This document shows positions 1-10,388 of a stretch of DNA of 64,000 nucleotides, in pieces; within the stretch, counting starts at the first letter, position 1, and every line of letters begins with the position of its first letter. The position numbers and the translations under genes are program-made. Origin of the DNA: Mycteria americana (taxonomy: Eukaryota; Chordata; Aves; Ciconiiformes; Ciconiidae); contig NC_134366.1 of assembly GCF_035582795.1 (NCBI RefSeq), positions 33,465,661 through 33,529,660 on the forward strand, given 5' to 3'. The notes under the pieces were generated by a model that saw nothing but the letters and a program-made list of their open reading frames with translations, was not told the DNA's origin and made no database searches.

Positions 1-801
1 ATCTTGTCTGCAAGGACATCCTGATCTGGCAACAGCACACAGGGAAACCTGTAACAGGCTAAAGAACTGGATTATCCCCAAGAAAACATTTTTTTTGCAG
101 AGCACGTTAATACAAGTCATCAGATGAATGTCAATGTACATTACTAATACGAATACTCATAAGAAGGATGCAAGACCCTCACAGCTGGGCTTCCCCAGCC
201 CGCACTGCACAGCAACGCGCACCCCCTCCACGCCTGGCAAGCAGCCCCCTTCGCATTCCCGGGATGGCACAGGCCTGCCCCGCGTACGGACAGCGTGAGA
301 GACGCGCGCTCCCGCTTCCAGGGGAACAGCCATTTTCCCGTTTGGGAAAAGGGGGACGGGGGCCAAAGGCGGGGGCTGGAAGACAGGCAGGCCCGTATCA
401 CGGGCCCCCGAGAACGGCGACCCGAGGAGCCCTGCCGTGCCCGCGGCCGATGGGAGCCCGCGGCCCGCGCGAGGCGGCAGCGCGCCCAGTAACGGCTCCA
501 GCGCCCCCGCCGAGGGGCCGCGGCCTGCCCTTCGCCCGCCGCCACTAACGCCGCCGGCGGCGGGCGTGAAAGCAAACCCTCCTCGGGTACAAGCGGCGGG
601 GGGCCGCCCGGGCTCTACGAGGCCCGCGGGGCCGCGACGCGAGCCGGCCCGGGCAGGGCAGGGCAGGGCGCTGCGCAGCCTCCGCCGCGAGGGGCGCCGG
701 CGGCAGCCTCACGACGAGGAGGTGAAGGCGCCAGGGCCAAGCCCGCCAGGGCGGCACTACCGCCCACCGCCGCGGAGGGGCGAGGGCCGGGCCAGGCTCA
801 C
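1..801 (-). other. ANKMY2: ANKMY2 intron 1, 5' part (window edge to exon 1 donor)
   Basis: This stretch follows the ANKMY2 exon 1 donor in the direction of transcription. From about 190 to 801 it belongs to the GC-rich CpG island, and from 1 to 180 it is ordinary AT-richer sequence with a short T run near 90. I looked for the ankyrin-encoding second exon on the minus strand and found none. Confidence 0.6.
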
Positions 802-868
802 CTGTGGCGATCACTCCCAGCAAGTCCTTCTCCTCCGGACTCAGATCACCTCTCCTGGGGGGAGCCAT
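802..868 (-). CDS. ANKMY2: ANKMY2 coding exon 1 (5' end of gene; remainder off the left edge)
   Basis: On the minus strand an ATG at 868-866 opens 22 codons plus one base, ending in ACAG before a GTGAGC donor at 801. The peptide starts MAPPRRGDLSPEEKDLLGVI. It aligns without gaps to the start of mammalian ANKMY2 (known from memory), sharing the pattern of a G-[DE]-L core, then EEK, a doubled leucine and VI. ANKMY2 has ankyrin repeats and a C-terminal MYND zinc finger. The family is linked to FKBP38 binding and to trafficking of adenylyl cyclases to cilia in Hedgehog signalling. None of those domains is here, because exon 2 and later exons lie left of the window. The head-to-head position with BZW2 matches the mammalian gene order, which supports the call. 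The 5' UTR runs to the right of 868; its start cannot be placed. Confidence 0.85.
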
Positions 869-1329
869 CGCGCCCCCCTGCCTCCCGCAGACGGTAAGGC
901 GGCCTCAGGACAGTGCCGCCCGGCGAGCCGAGCTCAGCCCAGCCGCGGCAACAGCCCGGGCCCGGCAGCGCCCCCCAACCACCCCCTCCCCGCGGCGGGC
1001 CCGGCGGCGCGCGCCCCCGCCCCGCTCCTCATGGCCACTTCCTCCCACAGCTCCGCCTCGCCAGGGGCCGGCCGCGGGGTAAACCATTCCCGCCGAGGCG
1101 TGGGGGGAAACGGGTGCCGGCTCTCCCCCTCCGCCGACTTCCCAGCTCGGCGCTGCCCGAGAGAAGGAGACTGTTTCTCTCTTGCGCTTCGTTTTGAAGT
1201 TGAGAATGGGATTCTGCTTTTCTTCTGCCCCCCCTTCTGGCTTCCCTGCGGCTCCTCCTCCGTGCCCCCCCGGGGAGGTGCCGGGAGTGGTGCGGCCGGG
1301 CGGAGGGGGCGGCCGCGGAGGCGCCCGTG

Positions 1330-1418
1330 TGTCAATGTGTCTGTCCTTCACTCCTCCATTGTCTGCCGCCGCCGCCGCGTCTGCCCTCCCCTCCCCGGAC
1401 CGCGCAACCACTCGACAG
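1330..1418 (+). other. BZW2: BZW2 exon 1 (non-coding 5' UTR), inferred; 5' end uncertain
   Basis: BZW2 coding sequence starts seven bases into an internal exon at 23.9 kb, so at least one upstream non-coding exon is required. The best candidate donor in the CpG island is CGACAG followed by GTGCGG, which puts the exon end at 1418. The sequence before it is pyrimidine- and GCC-rich, with about five GCC units at 1365-1378, typical of a vertebrate 5' UTR. The start at 1330 is a placeholder, since no initiator element fixes it. Other donors in the island are possible. Confidence 0.45.
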
Positions 1419-4400
1419 GTGCGGCGGGCGGACGGGCGCCCCTCACGGCCGGGCCGCCCCGCCCCGCCCCGCGGAGAGCGCGGCCGCCGCCGGGCGGGAG
1501 CGGCGCCTCAGCCCCGCGGCGGCGCTGCCCGGGCGGGCGGCGGGCGGCGTCCGCGGGCTGCGGCGGGGCAGCGCCGGGCGGGCGAGGCGCGGGGCCTGTG
1601 CGCGGCGGCCATCGCGGGTCCGGGCGTGCGCCGGGCGGGGTTGACCGGGTGCCCGCGGGGGAAGCCCGCGCGCGGCAACGCCGCCGTGCGCGGGTTTGCG
1701 CGCCCCGGCCGCCCTCGCCTCCCCGGGCGCTGCGAGGGGCGAAGCGCCTGGGCGCCTGCTGCGGGCGCGGGGGGGCCCGCTGGAAGCCCCTAGGCCCCCG
1801 GGACGGGCGGCGCTGGGTCTGCTGGCGGGAGAGCGGCGGTGCGGGCTGGCACCCGCGGCTGGCCAGCCCTGGTACCCGGCGGTCCGTCCTTCCGCGGGGG
1901 CCGCTTTCTTGCCTTTTTATGGCATCGGTTGGTGGGGTGTTTTTTTTCCAGGCAGGAAAAGGTTTTTATTCGGCTAAAGCGGCCGAATAAAGCCCTGGTT
2001 GTGTCACGGCATCGTGTCTCCAAAAGGAAGGAGACTTTGATGAATTGGGAAGGGAAATAACGCGTTCGGGGTGTTCAGAGCGGTGCCTTTTGTTAGCGCC
2101 TTTCTAAAATTAAACCGTCGGTGGAAAAATGATCTTTGTTACGGATCCAACTTTCCACTCCTCCAGTTGAAGCTTAGTAGGCAGAGGGATGATCCTGCAG
2201 ATCCCCAGCAAAGCACAGAGACTGAGGTTTAACATCCATGATTTCTGCGTGCATTTGTACGAGAGCGAGAAGCAGAACCCTAGTACTTGGTGGTGCTTTT
2301 TACCCTCCTTTGTCCTACTCTTCCGTGTATAATTTTTATATCCTTTCTTTTAAGCAACCTATTTTTTCCTGTAACTGATTTTTGAAGGCATAGCCTTATC
2401 AGCAAGCTGATTTTGTTCTTTCCTTAGTACTTGCAGGTCATCTCATGGCTACTTATTTATTGGAATCTCTCTCTTAAATGCTAATCTTGTTCTCTGTTTT
2501 CACATTTACTAATTGCTTGACTGACTTTCAGAAGTGGTCAGGTCCCGTTGTTTGCTTCCTGGTTCATAGAAGAGCTCTCTGAATCTAGTGTGTCTTCATA
2601 ACTATTTGGGTACAAACCCAAAATGTGATACAATTTCATTTTGACAAAACCGTCAAATTCTGTATGTTTTCCTGATTTTAAAAATCGCAGAAATACAGGG
2701 ATGTATTACTATCTAGTTTTACGTGAATCAACAAGTGTAAATAAGAGAGATTGTTTTGGACTTCAGATTATAACAGATTCCCTCGACTTTTTTGTGGGAA
2801 ACCAAAAATGCCTTGAAGGAAATGTCCTCAAGACAAAAGAGCTTTTTATATTCTGGTCCAGAAAGATATCCCCGTGTAGCACTAACAGAAGTCTGTCACT
2901 GGCTCAACGGTGAAGGCTGAAATTAGGCTTTAAGTAGTCTTTTGTCGGTTCACTGCAGGGTGTGAATTTTACCTGCTGTGAACAAATTTTGTGATATTAT
3001 AATACGCTGATAATATCTGTGGCACTATTAAATAACAAGAGCCTGCAAGCTTCCTTTCATATTCCAAAAAAAACCTGTCAGGCATTCAATGTACAAAAGT
3101 ATGTATATTACATTACTTTTTTCTAATGTGAGAGTGTCAGTACTGTCACTGCACCCTAGTTCACAGAGTAAACAGGCAAACGCAGGTTTTCCTTGGCAGC
3201 CTCACTGGAGCTCTTTTGGTGACTTAAGGTTGCAGGAGTGCTCCATCTGTAAGGGTAATAAAGTACTTTAACACTAGTTAATAATGTTTCTTGCTCTTAC
3301 CCATGGAAGGTTTCTGTATGACCTTCAGTCCAGTAGTTTGCGGACATTTCACAATCTTCGGTTTATCCTTGCGAGATCGTGATGAGGTAATGAAGTGGTG
3401 CTGCCTCCATTTTATGTATAGAATTTGAAGTATGGAGGCAGCAAGTGATTTTTCCAAGGCAGTGTAGGGAGTCTGTGTCAGGGCAGGGAACTGGAACATG
3501 AAAATGTAGGCTCTGTACCTTTGTATCTTACCCCTTAATGTATTTTCTTTTATCTACTGTATCTGTTTGTTTCACGTATTTAAGTTGTGTTACAGTGTGG
3601 TAATTAATAACTTAAGTTTTGGGTATTACAGAGGGAGAAGGAAATGTTAACCTCACTGCAACTCAATATATTGTTTAGATTTCAAATGATAAGTATTACA
3701 CACAAAAAATTCCCTATTTCCTCATTGGGTGATACATCTCATAATTTTGATTTGTGAAGCAGGTACCAGTGGTGACAGTTTTCCTCTGCGGTTTGCTGGT
3801 TCTAGTGTGTGCAGGTCTGCTCATGGGAATTTATGGCTATTGTAATCAAGGTATAGGTGTTCCTAAACACCTGATGTTTTCTGCAGTTGTGGAGAGCAAG
3901 ATTCATGCCAGAAAATAACAAGGATTTCTTTAACTGAGTAACGACTTTTGGTGAATATGCAAAACAATAATCTCTTTCTTGGGTCAAGCTAGGGGAGAAG
4001 AGACTGCTTTATGCCTTGGAGAATGCACCATGAAACTCTCAGTCTTTGGACATGGAAGAGAGGAAAAGGAGGTGCTGAACTGGTTTCACTGGTTTCAAGC
4101 TGTTTTCTCACAAATGACTAACCTTTGCTTGTATCTTGGAGGCGTGTTTGAATTATGGCTACGTACTCTGCTGCTCTGCTAGTGGTAGCATGGGTCAAAG
4201 ATCCTATAGCCTCTTTCTGTGCCAGGGCTTAGCATGATCAGAAACTTGGTCTGACCCACTACACTTTATCTAGGGAAAAATAAAAGAGCAGGTCAAACAA
4301 GTACTGATATTCCTACGAGACATTCTCCTAGCTCCCATCCCACTGGTTCACAGCTAAGGACTTCCCTTTGTATTGGATCGCCTGCAGTGGGTTTTTTGAA

Positions 4401-4510
4401 TTTAGGTAAACTCTGCATCTGCAGCATCCTGTGGTTATAACTTCCACAGCTGCTTGAAAAAGGACCTCTTTTTTATTTGTTTTTGAACCTGCTACTTCAC
4501 AGTTTCACTT
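1419..4510 (+). other. BZW2: BZW2 intron 1, proximal part
   Basis: The first 480 bases still belong to the CpG island. After about 1950 the sequence becomes AT-rich intron. I see no exon, RNA gene or recognisable repeat between 2000 and 4510. Confidence 0.6.
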
Positions 4511-5081
4511 TGTCGTGGTTTAACCCCAGCCGGCAGCTAAGCCCCACACAGCCGCTCGCTCACTCCCTCCCTGGTGGGATGGGGGAGAGGATCAGAAGAG
4601 TGAAAGTAAGAAAACTCGTGGGTTGAGATAAAGACAGTTTAATATAGGTAAAGCAAAAGCCAGGCACACAAGCAAAAGGCAAAACAAGAAATTCATTCAC
4701 TCCTTCCCATGGGCAGGCAGGTGTTCAGCCATCTCCAGGAAAGCAGGGCTCCGTCACGCGTAATGGTTACTTGGGAAGACAAACGCCATCCCTCCGAACA
4801 TCTCCCCCTTCCTCCTTCTTTCCCCAGCTTTATATGCTGAGCATGACTTCAGATGGTATGGAATAGCCCTTTGGTCAGTTTGGATCAATTATCTTGGCCG
4901 TGTCCTCTCCCAACTTCTTGTGCACCTGGCAGAGCACGGGAAGCTGAAAAGTCCTTGACCAGTGCAGCAACAATTAAAACATCTCTGTATTATCAACACT
5001 GTTTTCAGCACAAATCCAAAACATAGCCCCATACTAGCTACTATGAAGAAAATTAACTCTACCCTAGCCAAAACGAGCACA
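4511..5081 (+). mobile_element. Solo LTR of an avian endogenous retrovirus
   Basis: The element begins TGTCGTGGTTTAACCCCAGC and ends near AACGAGCACA, so it has the TG...CA termini of an LTR. Its start, the segment ACTCGTGGGTTGAGATAAAG near 4614 and the TATA-like TTTATATG at 4829 match an LTR consensus that I recall as common in non-galliform birds (ERVL/ERVK type; subfamily not assigned). The 5 bases before it (cactt) and after it (cattt) agree at four positions, consistent with a 5-bp target duplication with one later change. No internal gag, pol or env sequence flanks it, so it is a recombined solo LTR about 571 bp long. Confidence 0.8.
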
Positions 5082-8000
5082 CATTTGATTCCCCACCTCC
5101 AACCCCCAGTTCCTGTTTTGAGAGACAATGAAGAATTGTTCCCTGTTCACCCTTGATGTGCAGTCATGGCTTGACAGACCTGTATTATCCCCCGCCACTG
5201 TCTTTTTGCCAAGCTGAAGTCTTAAGTCTATTTAGTTATTCCTATATAAAAGCCATTTCATATGGTTCTCAGGTGTGTTTTTATAAAATGGTTCTATCTT
5301 CTGCATGGCCTGGGCTATGGGAAATCTCCTTCACGTGGAGCTGAGCCTTTCAGACAGACCTTCACTGGGTTTTTGTTCTGCTGTCTCTAATCCTGATAGT
5401 TATATCCTGGCCAAAGTTGAGGAGTATCTAATAGGATTATTCATTTAGATCAATTCAAGTTCATGCAAATTCAAGGGGTTTTTATTGCTAGAAACATCCT
5501 CTGTTTTTTCCCCTCAAATCTCACAGATACTAATCTGTGGATAGGTTACTTTTCCCCCCAGTTGATTGGCATTGTATAACTCTTTGACTTCCTTAAGTAT
5601 TTTTATTTTATTGTAAGTGGGGTTTTTTTTAGGTTTCATCTGTTTTTGGGTCTTAGGACAGCCACTGGATCTATGATATGATCTGTCAACATTGCTAAGT
5701 CTTGTTTTGTACCAGAAGGTAGATAATAAAACAACTGCAAAAGTATAATTGAAAGCAGCCAGGAACTGGCGAGCACGATACATGTTTAAACACTATAAGT
5801 GTATCTTTGAATGACAAGGTATTCCTATAGCCAGCGTGCTCATCTGAGACATGGATAGAGATCTCCATCTGATAACAATTCCCTGTGGGACCTTGCACAA
5901 AGTTAGGCTTTCTCTCTGCTCTGAAATTTAGGAGCAAATCCCAACACTTGACTCTAGCCGTATCCAAAGACTGCCAAGGTGAGACCTGTGCTTGCTTCAT
6001 CTTCTCTTAAACCCTGACTTGAAGGATTCTCAAGCATATGGGATGGAAGGACACCAAAGTATCCTGCAAAAGATTGTCTGGTCCAGACTACTGGGTAAGC
6101 AGGGTTGAGGTGAGCAATATTCTCCAGAGGCAAATGAGGACAGAGCAGTGCAAAAGTACCAGTTTGGGACTTGAAGGTTCATATAACGTTCATATAAGGT
6201 ATAGTCCTCCTGACAGGGTTTATTAGTTTGATGTAGCATGAGTGTTGGTCGTTTGCTCCTAGACGTGATCTGACTGAGCAGAGCCAGCTTTGTTGTTTTT
6301 GCACCCAGAATATAGCCAGCATAGCAGCCATCTATAGAGGTTGCTTTAGAGAAAACTGCTCACTTATTAGTATAGGCTGCAAAGTGCATTTTTGTGTATA
6401 TGCTTTTATTTTTGTGTATATATTTAACTGCTAATCATGCAAGGGCAACCCACATAATCTTCCCACAGACAGCGAGGGTTAATGGTGCAAAGAAGGATTT
6501 TTGAGGTGCTCAGGTATTGTGATGATGAGGGCAATGTGAGTGCCTTAGATAAACGTGCATTTGTACTACCTGGTTAAAACTTAAATGAAAAATCATTTAA
6601 ATGAAAAAACTTAAATGAAAAAACATTAAATGAAAAATCAGCATTACTTTCATAACAAAACGAGACATGTGTACCCCTTGCTCCATATAAATGGAGCAAT
6701 ACTCAACATTGGATCTGTATTTTAGGAAAAAAAATAAATTGCTCCTTTGCAGGTTGATTTCATCTTTTCTTAGTTGTTTGTTTTAGATGGTCCTAGTATG
6801 AACAACTTACTCAGAAAATACATCTTTTCTGCTTCTCATATGAGACTTTAAGTCATTATGATTCTTTCTGATTAAGAGAAATCCAAGCTCTAAACAGATT
6901 GCTTCATGCATATGAATTCCATGTAGGTAGGTACTTTAATTTTTTTGTAACTGTAATAGAAGAAATGTCATACAAGCAGCTTTTTACTGATAAAGGACTG
7001 AGATGTGTTTAGTGACTGCAGAGCAATATGCATCAGAGGGTTGGCTAAGCACCTTTGCAAGACTAAGTTCTCTCCCACTTAAGCTTTGCAAGTGGTGGCA
7101 ATAACTCAATCATGCATTAGCATGGCTTCTGTAAGAGTTGATTTGCAATGGCTTTTCAGACAGGTGTTGCTAAAATAAATGCAAAACTTCAGAGATGTAA
7201 ATAAAATTACATAAAGCTGCAAGGGAAATAAACCTCTGTGTAGAAGGTCATTGAAAAACTTCACAGCACGTATAGACCCTGCACCACTTTTTGGGAATCG
7301 TGAGTGCGATACTGGGAAAAATAAAGACCCTGGGAGTGTCAGTAGCAGTTAGTGACAATTAAACCTTTTATGTGGTGAAGAATGGCGGAAGCAGTTGAGT
7401 TAAACATATCTAATTAGATCTAATTTGTGAGTAATTTTTTAACTCAAGACAAGTTTATTTAAACTCTGCTTACAGTCATCTAAGATATATGTACCTGTTT
7501 GCAGGCTTAAGGTGATTGTTTAGGACAGAGGAATAAGATTATGCATTGAATGGATATGTGCTATTAAGTTCAGATTGCTTTAAGAGACATCATCTTTTAC
7601 TCCTCAGCTTATTTTCTGTCCTCGTTCCTCCTGTTCAAATTCAAGAATTCTTATGTCTGTGTTGCACATAAGGCAATAGGCTGTCACCTATGTCTGTCTG
7701 CTGCCTGAGCCTACAGGTAAAGTAATTCCATTCTGATATCTCAAGTGCAATAAATTTCATCTGTGAACTGCCATGGTTGCCCATTATACTCTGCATTTGA
7801 TTTCTGATTCTATTTCTTTTTCCATGTGATCTGTTGTTGATTAAATATGAGTTCTCCCCTCAACTGCAGCAGTACTTACATGTTAATTTAAAATAGTAAT
7901 TATCTGTTCAAAGATAACTAAAATACTCAAGGATCACTGAGAGGTAATGCTGGTGTGTGAGAGGAAAATTGACAAATGGAAAAAATCTGTTGCTTCTCCC

Positions 8001-10215
8001 TAGAGAGAAGTCTGTGGAATGCAATAATATTCTGCCATGCCTGAAAACCCTTTTGGACTTGCCATACCATACTTCTTAAATCTAGCTGTAGATCTTGTAA
8101 GAGACTGCAAAAGTAAAAATAAAAAGCAAAATAAAGAGAGAGTCCAGTAACCAAATGGAGGGTACAGTGGTGTGGTGGCCATATTTATGGCACCATAGTG
8201 CTCCCGAAGGTGTTTATGTGCTGTAAAGCTGAGTGCGGAACAAAACACTTGAGTTTCAGGGTTTAACAGCTTTGGTCTTCTGTAAAGTGCGGCTGTATAG
8301 TGCAAGCACAATAAAGGGAAATCATGTATTTCTAACATTGCTGGTAAACCTTCTGACTTGGATCACAGTTTTGTAGTGGGCTTGGATAGGTGCAAGTGGC
8401 AGCTCATGTAGATCAGATTGCAAGACTAGGAAGTGCTTGGTGCAAAGGGAAAGTAGTTAAGAGGTAAGCTGGTCATGAGTCAGTATGGAAGCTGAAACCT
8501 GGGTAATGGCTGATACACGTGGTAAGAACTTTTTTTCTCCTGTTGTTCATTCTTGTTCCCACTCCGTCTTTAGAAATGCTTTTATTACTAAGTATGTTTT
8601 AATATAGTAAAAAAACTTCCTCACATGTGCCATATAAAACAAATAATCTTTTGTCAAGTTATGTATTTTGGTTTTTAAATTCCCAGAAGTCAGGAAAATA
8701 TTTCCAGGAAGTAAATCAGTAGTAATTCCTACCATAATAGGGACTTTGTCTAGAAGACTGTTAGATGCTATGTGTCTAAGAGCTTTTGAAATTAGAAATG
8801 TGGTTTTCATGGGTGCAGAAACTATAGAATTTTCTGTAGGAATTTTAAAATTCATTGAGTACTTCGTACATAGGCATGTTTTGGAGTCCTGTATAAGGAT
8901 TTACTCTGCAAAATCCGAGTTATTCTTAGGTCAGATGGAGAAGTTTTGTGTAGAGATTGCTTGCCGTTATTGCAGACTCATAGTAGCGGACAAAGATTAT
9001 TGCTTTAGTCAGCCTGTAAGAAGGATGGATTACCTCTGGTGAGAATTAGAATTGAGGACAGACAGGTCAGGCAAGGAAAATGCTAGGCGCAGTCTGGGAC
9101 AGAGAGGTCGATCAGGGACACAGGAAGGAAGCATCTCCTGTGATGTCTTGAATCCCAACAAGTTACACCCTTCTACAACTCCTTCAGCTACTGCAGGCAG
9201 AACAACTACATACGGCTTTGGGGTTGTACTTCATTGTAATAACCACTATTTCATATGTTTTCCTTAAATGTGTTTTCTTTTCACGCAGAAAAAGAAGTCT
9301 AAGTAGTTCAACAGTTTGTAATTTGCAAGCTTAAATGATCCTTTCATTTTAGGTTTTGTTTCTGTAAATAAAATCCTCTACTTCTCTAGAAATGTTTTTA
9401 AGAGGGAAAATTCATTCAATGCATTCAAGTTATACGTTAGTCATTTTTCTTCTGATAAGGCACAGGGGTGAAATCTTAGGAACGTGTTACTGAGCATTAG
9501 TAGGTACAGGGCTCGTCATTTATTTTCACTACCATTTCAATCCTCAAGCGACAGAAAATTAGAAAAACAGAGTATGCTATTTGTTTTAAATACTCAAGGA
9601 GAAGTCAACCCTTCAGAAAGAAGAGGGGATGGTGAGTTTCTTTCAATCTACAGCTTTCTTTGTATGCACCAGTATTGATATGAGTTTGGTTAGGGTCTTG
9701 TCGCTGGTTTTGTCCCGGGTCTCTGCACCTCTCTGAGGTTGCTCCTGATGCCTGTGCTTTTAAGTCTCTTTTCTGTCTTAGGTCTGCTTTGACTATATTA
9801 TCTTAATGCATGGTTTCCTGTGACCGAGACCTGAGGATCCCCAAACCATCAGCCAGTGCTATGGAAGCCTGGTGTTGTGCTGTTGAATCCCATATACTGT
9901 CTGAGATTTTTTTTTTTCCTACATTTTGTGGCAAAAAGAGGTCCCAGTCAGCGTGTCCCCAGGGCCACCTGAATCCTTGGCTCTGCTCTTGAGATTCATC
10001 ATCCTGCGCATCAGTCTCAGCTCCCTTCCCAGCACAGGGAAGCTTCTCTTGTGCTCGAGTACATGGATAAGCTTTTTTGCCAGGTTTTGAGTTTGGCTAT
10101 CTTGTTTTGCAGAACTTTATTAGAAGTCTTTTCCTTGAATTAGAGAAAGGAAAACATACTCATAATTTACTCCAAAGGAGCCAAGAGAAGGACTTTATAT
10201 TTTCAGTTGTTTTAT
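5082..10215 (+). other. BZW2: BZW2 intron 1, between LTR and CR1
   Basis: Ordinary AT-rich intron. The only structure I can support is a short tandem repeat at 6581-6640. Open frames at 8547-9042 on both strands are unrelated to any family I know and are within chance expectation. Confidence 0.5.
6581..6640. repeat. Degenerate tandem repeat, four copies of TTAAATGAAAAA
   Basis: The unit TTAAATGAAAAA recurs four times with variable 2-4 base spacers (TCA, AC, ACA). It looks like local slippage in AT-rich intron and has no evident function. Confidence 0.8.
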
Positions 10216-10388
10216 TGGAACAGGCTGCCCAGGGAAATGGTTGAGTCACCATTCCTGGAATTATTTAAAAGATGTTTGGATGAGGTGCTTAGGGACATGG
10301 TGTAGTGGTGGTCTTGGTAGTGTTAGGTTTATGGTTGGACTCGATGATCTTAAAGGTCTTTTCCAACCTATACAATTCTGTGATTCCT
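10216..10388 (+). mobile_element. CR1 LINE 3' fragment (5'-truncated)
   Basis: The segment starts with TGGAACAGGCTGCCCAGGGA and runs through TTGGACTCGATGATCTTAAA and TTTTCCAACCTATAC to the octamer end ATTCTGTGATTCC. These are the hallmark 3' sequences of chicken-repeat-1 LINEs. Only about 170 bases are present, typical of CR1 5' truncation; no reverse transcriptase coding sequence remains. Confidence 0.92.

Larger units (their letters stand above)
190..1900. promoter_or_regulatory. CpG island / bidirectional promoter of ANKMY2 and BZW2
   Basis: Base composition shifts sharply to GC-rich with dense CpG between about 190 and 1900, flanked by AT-rich sequence. The ANKMY2 start codon (minus strand, 868) and the inferred BZW2 non-coding exon (ending 1418) lie less than 600 bp apart and point away from each other, the usual arrangement of a TATA-less divergent promoter. 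Visible motifs include an ETS-type GGAAGT on the minus strand at 1037-1043, an E2F-like TTCCCGCC at 1087-1094, a run of three overlapping Sp1-type GC boxes at 1455-1472, and a YY1-like CGGCCATC near 1607. No TATA box is evident. Motif matches are by eye and occupancy is inferred. Confidence 0.75.

Noticed and set aside
437..1990. A 517-codon open frame on the plus strand through the CpG island
   Set aside because: GC-rich sequence has few stop codons. The peptide is a Pro/Arg/Ala/Gly-rich string with no domain, and it overlaps ANKMY2 exon 1 in antisense.
8547..9042. Open frames of 102 and 124 codons on opposite strands in intron 1
   Set aside because: No family resemblance, no splice or promoter context, and the lengths are within chance for 64 kb.
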